DNA from: an uncultured Clostridia bacterium
GTDB taxonomy: Bacteria > Bacillota_A > Clostridia > Oscillospirales > Ruminococcaceae
Assembly: GCA_947169455.1 (NCBI GenBank)
Contig: CAMVPV010000070.1
Coordinates: forward strand, 1 to 6,833
DNA length: 6,833 nt
Reading direction: 5' to 3'
The position numbers were made by a program, and so were the translations under genes. Under the pieces are notes generated by a model. That model saw only the letters and a program-made list of their open reading frames with translations. It was not told the origin of the DNA and did not search any database. This document shows, one piece after another, positions 1 to 6,085 of the stretch; the first letter of the stretch is position 1, and every line of letters starts with the position of its first letter.

Positions 1-990
1 CTCGGTGAATATCTGTTCGGCGGATATGTCGCACTTGATTCCGGCTATATCGATCTCATGAGCGAACCGGATGACAACTCGGAAGTTCTCGCCGATATCC
101 CGTATGCCACGCAGCTCGAAATTTACGACAGCGGTTCGGACGGCTGGTATATGGCACAGTTCAACGGAAAGACGGGCTATGTACGCGCCGGTAACATCAA
201 TGAGATCGAGGCATACGAAGACGATCCCGACGAGGAATGTTATCCCGGGATAGTCGATCACGATGAAGTCGCACTGACTAAGATGAAAGATATGAATGAT
301 GTGATACGCTGGACGAACGTCATGGCTGAAAACCCGTCAGCCGATGAATTTGTAAAGATCAATGATGCGCGCTTCAGCTGCAAAGCCGATCTCCGGAGAT
401 TCATTGAAGAGACCTGTTCCGGCGAGGCACAGGAGAAATTCATCGGAATACTCGATACATACAGCAGCTGCTATGAGGACAGGGATGACGGACTGTACTA
501 CTGCCCTGCAGGACGCGGGTTCTATCAGTTCATACTCACCGGCGGCGTGACGATCATCGACCCTGCGATGAATTATTTCGGTGCTGTCACTAATGATGAC
601 GACGAGATGAACCCTTACGGAAAAGCGACATTCTTCTTCGATGAAGACCACTGGACTATAAAGGATTATGAATTCGGTGAGTTCGCGCCGGTTCAGAGCG
701 GTGCTGAGGATAGTTCTGACGGTGACGAAGATGTATATTCCGATGAACAGCTCACAGAAATGGCTCTGCGGTACTATGAAGCGGAATACGGCGATGCTCC
801 GCCGATCTGCGAGATAGACAGCCGCGATGGTCATATTGTAACGATACACCTCTATGAGGAAGTGAGCGACGGAGATATGGGCAGCCATACCGCGACTTAC
901 GCATGGTACTCTGTAGATGACCGCACTGGAAAAGGCATCGAGGAGACCTTCGGCGATGAGATAGATCTTACAGATATACCGAATAACTGA
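1..990 (+). CDS. Secreted-type SH3b-domain protein, 5' end missing
   Basis: The frame is open from the first base of the window, so the true start lies upstream; the ATG at position 58 falls inside a domain and is not a credible start. The visible part is 329 codons. Codons about 10-66 form a bacterial SH3 (SH3b) domain: an N-terminal GYIDL segment, the core DGWYMAQF and the closing GKTGYV, matching the family pattern GWY-x-V-x-(5)-GKTGYV. Such domains usually bind cell wall or act as adaptors on exported proteins. Codons about 122-222 form a second domain (FSCKADLRRF, DGLYYCPAG, DHWTIKDYEF) with a loose, by-eye resemblance to the IseA-like domain of the lipoprotein at 2048-3289. After an acidic linker, codons 246-329 form a small domain with IHLYE, SHTATYAWYSVD and TGKG, a pattern I recall from many uncharacterised clostridial exported proteins. 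The gene converges on the MORN gene and shares its terminator. The SH3b call is firm; the overall function is unknown. Confidence 0.5.
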   Translation, partial: LGEYLFGGYVALDSGYIDLMSEPDDNSEVLADIPYATQLEIYDSGSDGWYMAQFNGKTGYVRAGNINEIEAYEDDPDEECYPGIVDHDEVALTKMKDMNDVIRWTNVMAENPSADEFVKINDARFSCKADLRRFIEETCSGEAQEKFIGILDTYSSCYEDRDDGLYYCPAGRGFYQFILTGGVTIIDPAMNYFGAVTNDDDEMNPYGKATFFFDEDHWTIKDYEFGEFAPVQSGAEDSSDGDEDVYSDEQLTEMALRYYEAEYGDAPPICEIDSRDGHIVTIHLYEEVSDGDMGSHTATYAWYSVDDRTGKGIEETFGDEIDLTDIPNN

Positions 991-1002
991 CGTTATCCTC
1001 CG

Positions 1003-1045
1003 AAAAAAGGAACTGTCCCGCGGTTTGCGGAGCAGTTCCTTTTTT
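1003..1045. terminator. Bidirectional intrinsic terminator between convergent genes
   Basis: Bases 1003-1015 (A6 then GGAACTG) pair with 1033-1045 (CAGTTCC then T6). The stem continues through a G-T pair, one C-A mismatch and CCGC/GCGG to a five-base GGTTT loop. Either strand reads as a GC-containing hairpin followed by six U, so it can end both the plus-strand SH3b transcript (stop at 990) and the minus-strand MORN transcript (stop at 1057). Confidence 0.5.
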
Positions 1046-1056
1046 GCGCTGTATTA

Positions 1057-2007
1057 TCAGCCGATATAATCGCCGTCTTTGAATGTACCTGTGTACTGTG
1101 TTCCGTCGGAGCCCGTAAGAGTGCCCTTGCCGTTCAGCATACCGTTCTTGAATTCTCCCTCGTATTTGACACCGTTTGCCGTTTTGAGGATACCCTTGCC
1201 GGACATCTTGTCATTTGCCCAATTGCCCTCATAGGTGGAACCGTCAGCACAATAATACTTTCCGTAGCCGCTTCTCTTGTTGTCCTTCCACTGACCGACA
1301 TATTTATTGCCGTTCTTCCATGTCATTGTACCTTGTCCGGATACCGTGCCGTTTACCCAGTTCCCGTCATATACCCTGCCGTCGCTGTAGTAATATTTTC
1401 CGGAGCCGTTTTTCTTGTCATTTTTCCACTGACCCGAATAGCTTTCGCCGTTCGGATAGCTCATTGTACCCTTTCCTGCTTTTACCCCGTTCGTAAAATT
1501 GCCTTCATAAACGTTGCCGTTTGCAAAATAATAGGTACTGTAGCCGTTCAGCTTGCCATTCTTCCACTGACCGCGGCAGCTGTCGCCGTTCGTCCACTTG
1601 AAGTAACCCTCACCGGATTTGACATTGTTCACCCAGTTGCCCTGATAATATCTTCCGTCGGCAAAGGTATATACTCCGTAGCCGTTCATCTTGTTATTTT
1701 TCCACGAGCCCTCATATGTGTCACCGTTCGACCAGCGAAAATAGCCCGTGCCGGATTTCAGACCGTTGACCCAGCTGCCCTCGTACCAGCTTCCGTCTTC
1801 ATATTCCTTGGTACCGTAGCCATCCGGCTTGCCGCCGCTCACATCACCGGTATATACACCATCGTCATAGTACAGCGTCTTGTATTCGCTTGCCTCTGCC
1901 TGTATGCACATTACCGGTCTGATGTCCGTGGCTGCGGGTGCTGCAAATGATGAGACAGCTGCTATCGAAAGAACTATCGCAGTGCAGAAGAGCTTGCTCA
2001 TTTTCAT
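1057..2007 (-). CDS. Secreted MORN-repeat protein
   Basis: 316 residues. The N-terminus (MKMSK, then a hydrophobic run at residues 6-22) is a Sec signal peptide; cleavage could follow SFA at 22 or AEA at 39. No lipobox, sortase motif or other membrane segment is seen, so the product is probably released or held non-covalently at the wall. Residues 49-316 are eleven MORN repeats (one of 22 residues, ten of 23) plus a partial twelfth of 16, each built on (N/D)G-x-x-Y-x-G-x-W-x-(N/D)-x-x-x-x-G-x-G. MORN repeats form long beta-hairpin sheets; in eukaryotes some bind lipid or protein, while in bacteria their role is mostly unknown. No catalytic domain is attached. The ATG is fixed by GGAGGT eight bases upstream (2016-2021); ATG at codon 3 is a less likely alternative. 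It lies 40 bp after a lipoprotein gene with no terminator between them, so the two are probably co-transcribed. Confidence 0.5.
   Translation of the reverse strand: MKMSKLFCTAIVLSIAAVSSFAAPAATDIRPVMCIQAEASEYKTLYYDDGVYTGDVSGGKPDGYGTKEYEDGSWYEGSWVNGLKSGTGYFRWSNGDTYEGSWKNNKMNGYGVYTFADGRYYQGNWVNNVKSGEGYFKWTNGDSCRGQWKNGKLNGYSTYYFANGNVYEGNFTNGVKAGKGTMSYPNGESYSGQWKNDKKNGSGKYYYSDGRVYDGNWVNGTVSGQGTMTWKNGNKYVGQWKDNKRSGYGKYYCADGSTYEGNWANDKMSGKGILKTANGVKYEGEFKNGMLNGKGTLTGSDGTQYTGTFKDGDYIG
1060..1863 (-). repeat. Twelve tandem MORN repeats in alternating A/B units
   Basis: The DNA period is 69 bp (23 codons), starting at codons 71, 94, 117, 140, 163, 186, 209, 232, 255, 278 and 301, after a 22-codon first copy at 49. 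Copies alternate between a type close to GxW-K-N-x-K-x-(N/S)-G-x-G (repeats 3, 5, 7, 9, 11) and a type close to GxW-V-N-x-x-x-(S/A)-G-x-G (2, 4, 6, 8, 10), giving a 46-residue, 138-bp super-period. Repeat 5 departs from consensus: Cys-Arg replaces the usual Tyr-x before Gly. Confidence 0.5.
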
Positions 2008-2015
2008 GATATACT

Positions 2016-2021
2016 ACCTCC
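2016..2021 (-). promoter_or_regulatory. Ribosome binding site of the MORN gene
   Basis: GGAGGT on the minus strand, eight bases before the ATG at 2007. It is the only feature in the 40-bp gap after the lipoprotein gene; no promoter or hairpin is seen there, which supports co-transcription. Confidence 0.5.
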
Positions 2022-2047
2022 ATATACGTCAGATGTGCAGTTTATTC

Positions 2048-3289
2048 TCACTCTGCGGTTTTTTTCACACGCACGAAGCAGCCGCCGGTATTGCTGTCGC
2101 TCAATACGCCGTATTCATCGTATGCGAACCAGAGCGTTTCACCGTTTTCAAGCGCTGCTCCCAGCTCGTTCTCGCCGTCGCCGTCGATATCATCAGCGAT
2201 AACGTTCCAGTTGTCAAGAGCGATGTCCGTATCGTTCAAAAGCGAGCCTATGCGGCAGTAATCCTCGTCATACACGGCATATCCGGTGCAGTCATTAAAT
2301 ATGGAAATGCTTACCGAAAATCCGTCATATATCTCATAGTCACCGGAATAGCTTCCCCATGTATCGGGATCGGCGCCTAATATCTCGTCGTCATCGACAT
2401 AATCATACTCATCTTCATCTTCGATGACATCGTATTCTTCACCGGTAATGATCCACTGACCGCCGACATATCCGAGCGTGAAATCATAAATGTATCTGCC
2501 GTGTTCGTTATCGAGATATAACCTCAGCAGATATTCGTCATCAGAGACTTTTTGCAATTCCGGCGTACCCTCAGTATAGTCGAACTGATAGTACAGACTC
2601 CTGTCGCAGGGTCGGATGTACAGTTTGCCGTCAAATTCCATGAAGCAGGGATAATATGCGGAAAAGTTGAATATCTGTTCTTCCACGAGTTCCGGCAACG
2701 CATAATTGCAGAAATACTCCTTCATTTCCTGTATGTCTGAAAATTCCGACTTCGTGACGCGGTAATACTTTCCCTCATCGAAAACTTTCACATCGCCCGT
2801 GTCATATTCGATAGCGTCCGTACACCCGAAGCGGAGTTCTTCAGCGTATTCACGCGCTTCGATGATATCGGTGCAGCGCTTGTCATCGGGCTTTGGGTGC
2901 TCATCTGCGGGCTTTGAGGTTCCCCTTGTGATGCTCGTTTTTTCAGCATCGGTCTTCTTTTCAACGGTGCTCAGCGCGGATGACTTAGCCGCGGTAGTTT
3001 CAGCGGCGGGCTCATCGGGAGTTTCCGCTGTCACCTGTGTTTCCTGCTGTGTTTCTGTTCCCGTGGATGTTTCCGCAGCTTTTTCTTTCACGGCAGCCGC
3101 AGTAGTTTCATCGGCATTCAGCGATGTTTCTTCAGGTTCGGTGATGCTTTCTGCAGAGGTGCTCTCCGCTTCGGTAACGGAAACAGCAGCCGATGTCTGA
3201 ACAGGGGTATCGGGTGCAGCTTCGCCGCAGGCTGTCATACCAAGAAATACCAGAAATAGAGATAATATCAAAGTTTGCTTTATCTTCAT
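2048..3289 (-). CDS. Lipoprotein with Thr/Glu-rich linker and IseA-like domain
   Basis: 413 residues. The signal peptide (MKIKQ, hydrophobic 6-18) ends in a lipobox-like GMTAC with Cys21 as the lipidated residue; Met at -3 is tolerated but not ideal. Residues 22 to about 137 are a low-complexity Thr/Ser/Glu/Ala stretch, typical of a flexible, possibly glycosylated tether across the wall. Residues about 172-290 (GKYYRVTKSEF, EMKEYF, DGKLYI, GQWIITG) resemble the fold pattern of IseA-type proteins; in Bacillus IseA inhibits cell-wall DL-endopeptidases. That link is by eye and tentative. A very acidic stretch follows (284-304), then a C-terminal domain holding DIDGDGENEL (367-376), a D-x-D-G-D-G loop like the calcium loops of FG-GAP/VCBS repeats. 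The start is set by AAGGAG ten bases upstream (3300-3305). It is the first gene of an operon with the MORN gene, behind a consensus promoter at 3326-3354. Confidence 0.5.
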   Translation of the reverse strand: MKIKQTLILSLFLVFLGMTACGEAAPDTPVQTSAAVSVTEAESTSAESITEPEETSLNADETTAAAVKEKAAETSTGTETQQETQVTAETPDEPAAETTAAKSSALSTVEKKTDAEKTSITRGTSKPADEHPKPDDKRCTDIIEAREYAEELRFGCTDAIEYDTGDVKVFDEGKYYRVTKSEFSDIQEMKEYFCNYALPELVEEQIFNFSAYYPCFMEFDGKLYIRPCDRSLYYQFDYTEGTPELQKVSDDEYLLRLYLDNEHGRYIYDFTLGYVGGQWIITGEEYDVIEDEDEYDYVDDDEILGADPDTWGSYSGDYEIYDGFSVSISIFNDCTGYAVYDEDYCRIGSLLNDTDIALDNWNVIADDIDGDGENELGAALENGETLWFAYDEYGVLSDSNTGGCFVRVKKTAE

Positions 3290-3325
3290 AGTGATCCTAC
3301 TCCTTATATTCCAATTATAATCCTA

Positions 3326-3354
3326 ATTATACCGAATTCCACCCGATATGTCAA
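3326..3354 (-). promoter_or_regulatory. Consensus sigma-A promoter of the lipoprotein-MORN operon
   Basis: On the minus strand TTGACA (3349-3354) and TATAAT (3326-3331) are separated by exactly 17 bp, a perfect match to the vegetative consensus. Transcription would begin near 3319, giving a leader of about 30 bases that contains the AAGGAG ribosome site. A second TATAAT at 3314-3319 has no matching -35 box. Confidence 0.5.
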
Positions 3355-3369
3355 TGTCCCAAAGGGACA
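3355..3369. promoter_or_regulatory. Perfect palindrome abutting the -35 box, candidate operator
   Basis: TGTCCC, AAA, GGGACA: six-base arms with a three-base centre, starting one base beyond the -35 hexamer (3349-3354). Placement suits a regulator binding next to RNA polymerase, whether activator or repressor. Read on the plus strand it is followed by TCT and five T and could act as a weak terminator, but no plus-strand gene leads into it. The binding protein is unknown. Confidence 0.5.
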
Positions 3370-3396
3370 CTCTTTTTGTAATGAAATGATCAGAGT

Positions 3397-3445
3397 AAAA
3401 AAAAGTCACTTCATGAAGCCGCAAAACAGGACTTCATGAAGTGAC
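3397..3445 (-). terminator. Intrinsic terminator of the lipoprotein gene at 3449-4474
   Basis: On the minus strand a perfect 14-bp stem (3432-3445 with 3405-3418, GTCACTTCATGAAG) with a 13-base loop is followed by eight U (3397-3404). It begins three bases after the stop codon at 3449. The two arms each contain the self-complementary CTTCATGAAG, so each could also fold on itself. It isolates this gene from the operon downstream. Confidence 0.5.
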
Positions 3446-3448
3446 AGA

Positions 3449-4474
3449 TCATGTTTTTTCACATTCACATTCTTCAAGCTCGATTATCATCGTGGGACCC
3501 TTCACTACCTTGAATACGACCGACCGAGGGCTGTCGTTCGTCCGTGTGAGTTCTTCGTAAACGAGCCCCTCATCTGCGAGGATACTGAGCTCTTCCAGAA
3601 GCATTTTTTCTCTCTCATCGGTGTTTGCATCAGCGTATTCACTGCTCGATGTGATCGCAGTTATCCTCTCCTGCACTTCGTCCCAATATTCCTGTTCCTT
3701 TTCGGTGACGTGCTCCTGTACATTCACAAATACCGGCAGCTGGCAGGTATGCGCGGTTCCCTGAGAGTCCGTGAAGAGTGCAAAATAGCACCGCGTCCAC
3801 GTCTCGGAAACGTCCGGATCTGTATCTATATCGAGGTCATAGGTGATCTTGATGCTGTATATCCCGTCACCGGCGGTCTTGTCTCCGCTGACAGCTGTAT
3901 CGCCGTCGTCGAGCATATATCCTACGTGCTCATCGGTGTTGATATCGATGAACTCTATCTGCTCCGGCATATCGCCGCCGGAGGGCAGTTCCGCGAAATA
4001 GATCACCTCGCCGGGAGCACAGCCGTCCTCGCCGCTGTCATCAGTAAATACATAACGGCGCGACTCCGACATTTCGATATCCCTTACTGCATCTGGGTCG
4101 TTGAACCGCGGCGAACCGTTATCGTATGTAACGGTCGGATCCGCCTGAGATGTTTCCTCTGCGGTCTCTTCGGAAACAGCGGGCTCGGTCTCTGCAGCCG
4201 CCGAAAGCCCGCGCTCGGTCACTTCTGTTTCTGCGGAGGTGACTGTCTCTGCCGATGTGACTGTCACTTCTGAGGTAACAGCGGAGACCGCTGCATTGCT
4301 GACAGCAGAAGAGGTCGTTTCACTGACCGCCTCGGTAACCGGAGCGGCAGTGGTGACTTCTGATGTCTCTGTTACAGATCTATCCTGAGCGGCGGGGGTC
4401 TGTGCGGCAGAAACATCTGCGGAGCAGCCGGCAAGCATAGACACAGCGATGAGCAAAGGTATGTACTTTTTCAT
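3449..4474 (-). CDS. Lipoprotein with long Ser/Thr/Val/Glu linker and extracellular beta domain
   Basis: 341 residues from the ATG at 4474. I chose this start over an in-frame ATG 19 codons upstream because it gives a clean signal peptide, has GAAAGGAA eight bases upstream, and puts lipobox LAGC at 14-17 with Cys17 as the lipidated residue. Residues 18 to about 112 are low complexity, rich in Thr, Ser, Val, Ala and Glu with short echoes such as TSAET, and probably form an extended tether. Residues about 113-255 form a beta-rich domain containing LDDGDTAVSGDKTAGDGIY (188-206), a pattern I recognise from bacterial Ig-like or 'choice-of-anchor X' type surface domains and a plausible calcium-binding turn. 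The remainder is helical and charged, then ends in ELEECECEKT. No enzyme motif is seen. The gene stands alone: a terminator follows directly, and 123 bp separate it from the EFR1 gene upstream. Function is unknown; a surface-exposed role is inferred. Confidence 0.5.
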   Translation of the reverse strand: MKKYIPLLIAVSMLAGCSADVSAAQTPAAQDRSVTETSEVTTAAPVTEAVSETTSSAVSNAAVSAVTSEVTVTSAETVTSAETEVTERGLSAAAETEPAVSEETAEETSQADPTVTYDNGSPRFNDPDAVRDIEMSESRRYVFTDDSGEDGCAPGEVIYFAELPSGGDMPEQIEFIDINTDEHVGYMLDDGDTAVSGDKTAGDGIYSIKITYDLDIDTDPDVSETWTRCYFALFTDSQGTAHTCQLPVFVNVQEHVTEKEQEYWDEVQERITAITSSSEYADANTDEREKMLLEELSILADEGLVYEELTRTNDSPRSVVFKVVKGPTMIIELEECECEKT

Positions 4475-4597
4475 GATATGAGTTCCTTTCGTTTCAAGAA
4501 TTATGATGTTGGTATTCTGTATGATAAACAATTCATATCGCCCGGATTTTTCATTTTTTACAAAATTTTCATATTTTCACAAAAATCGGGAGCAATA
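4475..4597. other. AT-rich intergenic region with weak promoter and imperfect inverted repeat
   Basis: This gap separates the EFR1 stop from the lipoprotein start. On the minus strand CATAAT (4500-4505) lies 17 bp after TTTATC (4523-4528), a weak promoter candidate for the lipoprotein. CCCGGATTTTT (4541-4551) and AAAAATCGGG (4581-4590) are inverted copies with one bulged base and a loop of about 29 bases; no U-run follows on the minus strand, so this is a poor terminator. The TetR-EFR1 transcript may therefore run on into the lipoprotein gene. Confidence 0.5.
4483..4490 (-). promoter_or_regulatory. Ribosome binding site that fixes the lipoprotein start
   Basis: GAAAGGAA on the minus strand, eight bases before the ATG at 4474. 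The longer in-frame start at 4531 would place this site inside the coding region and would bury the signal peptide behind 19 extra residues. Confidence 0.5.
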
Positions 4598-5362
4598 TCA
4601 ATTATTATTTGCATATTTTTCATAGCGGTACTGTTCAAACACTTCCTTACCGACGAGCGTTATCGCCTTGTTTGGGCAGGAGCTTATGCAGCGGTAGCAC
4701 ATCGCACATTTTCCCGCGCTGACCGCTCTGCCGTTCTTTACCGAAATGTTGCCCATCGGGCACAGAGCCGAACAGAGCCCGCAGCCTGTGCAGGCAGCGC
4801 TTATCTTCAGGGCATCGGAATAGCCGCGTGTCTTGCCGGAGAACCACAGCCGCTGTCCGAACAGCCCGGCAAGGTGCGGGAGAGAGCCGAGCCCCTCGTG
4901 CGGATATTTTCCCTGCAGTATATCCCCTGCTGCGCGTTCGAGCTTTTCATCTGCTGCGTTAAGGATACGATGCTTTTCCTCTGCGGATTTTTTCAGCAGC
5001 TTGCAATCCCCTATCGAATCCGGCATGAGGATATGCAGCCCGCCGGTTATCTGTGCGCCGTACTTTTTCAGTATTCTTGCGGAGCACCCTGCGCCGTCGC
5101 CGCTGAAAAGCCCCATAGTCGCCAGACAGAACACCTTTTTTCCGTGCCACAGAGCGGCGTTCCTGAGTATAAAATCGCGCACCATATACGGCACGTTTGA
5201 ATAATGCGTTGGGTAAGCGAGTATGATCTCCTCGTTCTGTTCTACAGCACTGCGCGCGGCTTCATCCTCGACAGCGAACGCCGCACCGCCGCCGAGAAGT
5301 GACAGCAGTTTTTCGGTGCAGTGCTTTGTATTACCCGTGCCGCTCATATAGATACCTACCAT
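4598..5362 (-). CDS. EFR1-type flavodoxin/ferredoxin fusion protein
   Basis: 254 residues, cytoplasmic, no signal peptide. The N-terminal part is a flavodoxin fold: SGTGNT at 7-12 is the FMN phosphate loop, ILAYPTHYSNVP (47-58) and ATMGLFSGDG (81-90) are the two flavin-contacting loops. The C-terminal part is a two-cluster ferredoxin: CTGCGLCSALCP (Cys191, 194, 197, 201) and CAMCYRCISSCP (Cys219, 222, 225, 229), each a full C-x2-C-x2-C-x3-C-P set for a [4Fe-4S] cluster. This order and length fit the EFR1 family of anaerobic Firmicutes, presumed to pass electrons between flavin and iron-sulfur centres; the physiological substrate is not established. GGAGGAG five bases before the ATG fixes the start. 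The gene follows the TetR gene by 14 bp, so it is probably the main target of that regulator. Confidence 0.5.
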   Translation of the reverse strand: MVGIYMSGTGNTKHCTEKLLSLLGGGAAFAVEDEAARSAVEQNEEIILAYPTHYSNVPYMVRDFILRNAALWHGKKVFCLATMGLFSGDGAGCSARILKKYGAQITGGLHILMPDSIGDCKLLKKSAEEKHRILNAADEKLERAAGDILQGKYPHEGLGSLPHLAGLFGQRLWFSGKTRGYSDALKISAACTGCGLCSALCPMGNISVKNGRAVSAGKCAMCYRCISSCPNKAITLVGKEVFEQYRYEKYANNN

Positions 5363-5367
5363 AATGT

Positions 5368-5374
5368 CTCCTCC
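5368..5374 (-). promoter_or_regulatory. Strong ribosome binding site of the EFR1 gene
   Basis: GGAGGAG on the minus strand fills half of the 14-bp gap between the TetR stop (5377) and the EFR1 ATG (5362), with a five-base spacer. The site is stronger than the one before the GTG of the regulator, which suggests more enzyme than regulator is made from the shared message. Confidence 0.5.
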
Positions 5375-5376
5375 GT

Positions 5377-5949
5377 TCAGAATTTCATTGAACCGATGAT
5401 GTCACCGATGCGTTCTTCCCAGTCGATATCGGTGACGATATCCTTTGATAATGCGATAACCGTGAGCCCGTGGACCATGCCCCACATAGCGAGCACCCTG
5501 TCCGCTTTCTCCCTTTCGGAAAGACCGAACGGCTGCATGACTTCGTATGCCTTGCGGCTGAACAGCTCAAACGGCGGAGAACCCTTCCCTTCAGCGGAGG
5601 AAGAAATATGCATCCTGCCGTCGGAGAAGAGCAGCTCGAAGCAGAGCGGCGAATGCAGGAAAAACAGCACGTAAGCCTTTCCGAGCTCAACGAGGACAGA
5701 AGCATCATCAGCGGCGGCGATGCTTTCGTTCAGCGAGTTCATGAACATTTCAGCCGCATGGGCGCGTATGCTGTTCACGAGATCGTCCTTGTTCCTGAAA
5801 TGCGCATACGGAGCCGAAACGCTCACTCCGCAGCGTTCAGCTGTCTTGCGGAGCGAAAGATTTTCCAGCCCGTTCTCGGCGATGAGCTCCAGTCCTTTTT
5901 CAATGAGTTGATTTTTCAGATCGCCATGATGATAAGGTTTATCGTTCAC
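5377..5949 (-). CDS. TetR/AcrR-family transcriptional regulator
   Basis: 190 residues, the usual size for the family. Residues 29-53 (ENLSLRKTAERCGVSVSAPYAHF) carry the TetR helix-turn-helix, with RNKDDL after it as in most members. The rest is the helical ligand and dimer domain; WGMVHG at 156-161 matches the Trp-His-Gly signature of the WHG-type C-terminal domain found in one large TetR subgroup. The start codon is GTG, chosen because AAAGGGGG lies seven bases upstream (5957-5964) and it gives a normal N-terminus. It is the first gene of an operon with the EFR1 gene. The palindrome at 5971-5986 overlaps its own -10 box, so it very probably represses itself and the downstream gene. The inducer cannot be read from the sequence. 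Confidence 0.5.
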   Translation of the reverse strand: MNDKPYHHGDLKNQLIEKGLELIAENGLENLSLRKTAERCGVSVSAPYAHFRNKDDLVNSIRAHAAEMFMNSLNESIAAADDASVLVELGKAYVLFFLHSPLCFELLFSDGRMHISSSAEGKGSPPFELFSRKAYEVMQPFGLSEREKADRVLAMWGMVHGLTVIALSKDIVTDIDWEERIGDIIGSMKF

Positions 5950-5956
5950 AGGAACG

Positions 5957-5964
5957 CCCCCTTT
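5957..5964 (-). promoter_or_regulatory. Ribosome binding site supporting the GTG start of the TetR gene
   Basis: AAAGGGGG on the minus strand with a seven-base spacer to GTG (5949-5947). No in-frame ATG is available near the N-terminus, so this site decides the start. Confidence 0.5.
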
Positions 5965-5970
5965 ATCTTA

Positions 5971-5986
5971 ACACTGTTAACATTGT
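5971..5986. promoter_or_regulatory. Operator-like palindrome, probable TetR autoregulatory site
   Basis: ACACTGTTAACATTGT is a 16-bp palindrome with a single mismatched pair (bases 5974 and 5983), centred on GTTAAC. Its size and symmetry suit a TetR dimer. It covers most of the -10 box and the expected start of transcription, the normal position for a repressor site. Confidence 0.5.
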
Positions 5987-6010
5987 ACTCCATATTATTA
6001 AAATTGTAAA
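5982..6010 (-). promoter_or_regulatory. Promoter of the TetR-EFR1 operon
   Basis: On the minus strand TTTACA (6005-6010) and TACAAT (5982-5987) are 17 bp apart, each one base from consensus. Transcription would start near 5975, giving a leader of about 26 bases before the GTG. The -10 box lies within the candidate operator. Confidence 0.5.
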
Positions 6011-6085
6011 GATGTTCACAGAAATTTTGTATATCTGCACAATTTCATTAATATTCCGCATCGGCTGACGGGTGAACTTGACAGC

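Noticed and set aside
337..888. Long open frame on the minus strand inside the SH3b-protein gene
   Set aside because: It lies wholly within a gene with clear domains on the other strand, has no ribosome site or recognisable protein pattern, and looks like a shadow of the codon bias.
1060..1863. CRISPR-like or non-coding tandem repeat
   Set aside because: The 69-bp periodicity is in frame and diverged at the DNA level, and it is fully explained by the MORN protein repeat.
1333..2380. Overlapping plus-strand open frames across the MORN and lipoprotein genes
   Set aside because: They are antisense to well-supported genes, have no ribosome sites, and their Val/Ala/Ile-rich content mirrors the repeats on the other strand.
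3355..3375. Plus-strand terminator formed by TGTCCC-AAA-GGGACA and the following T-run
   Set aside because: The stem is only six pairs with a three-base loop, three bases separate it from the T-run, and no plus-strand gene runs into it; an operator role fits its place next to the -35 box better.
4475..4531. Longer N-terminus for the lipoprotein, starting at 4531
   Set aside because: It would place 19 residues before a complete signal peptide, covers the probable ribosome site, and has no good ribosome site of its own.
4478..5200. 240-codon plus-strand open frame opposite the EFR1 gene
   Set aside because: The EFR1 gene has complete flavodoxin and ferredoxin motifs on the minus strand; the plus-strand product shows no family signature and has no convincing start signals.
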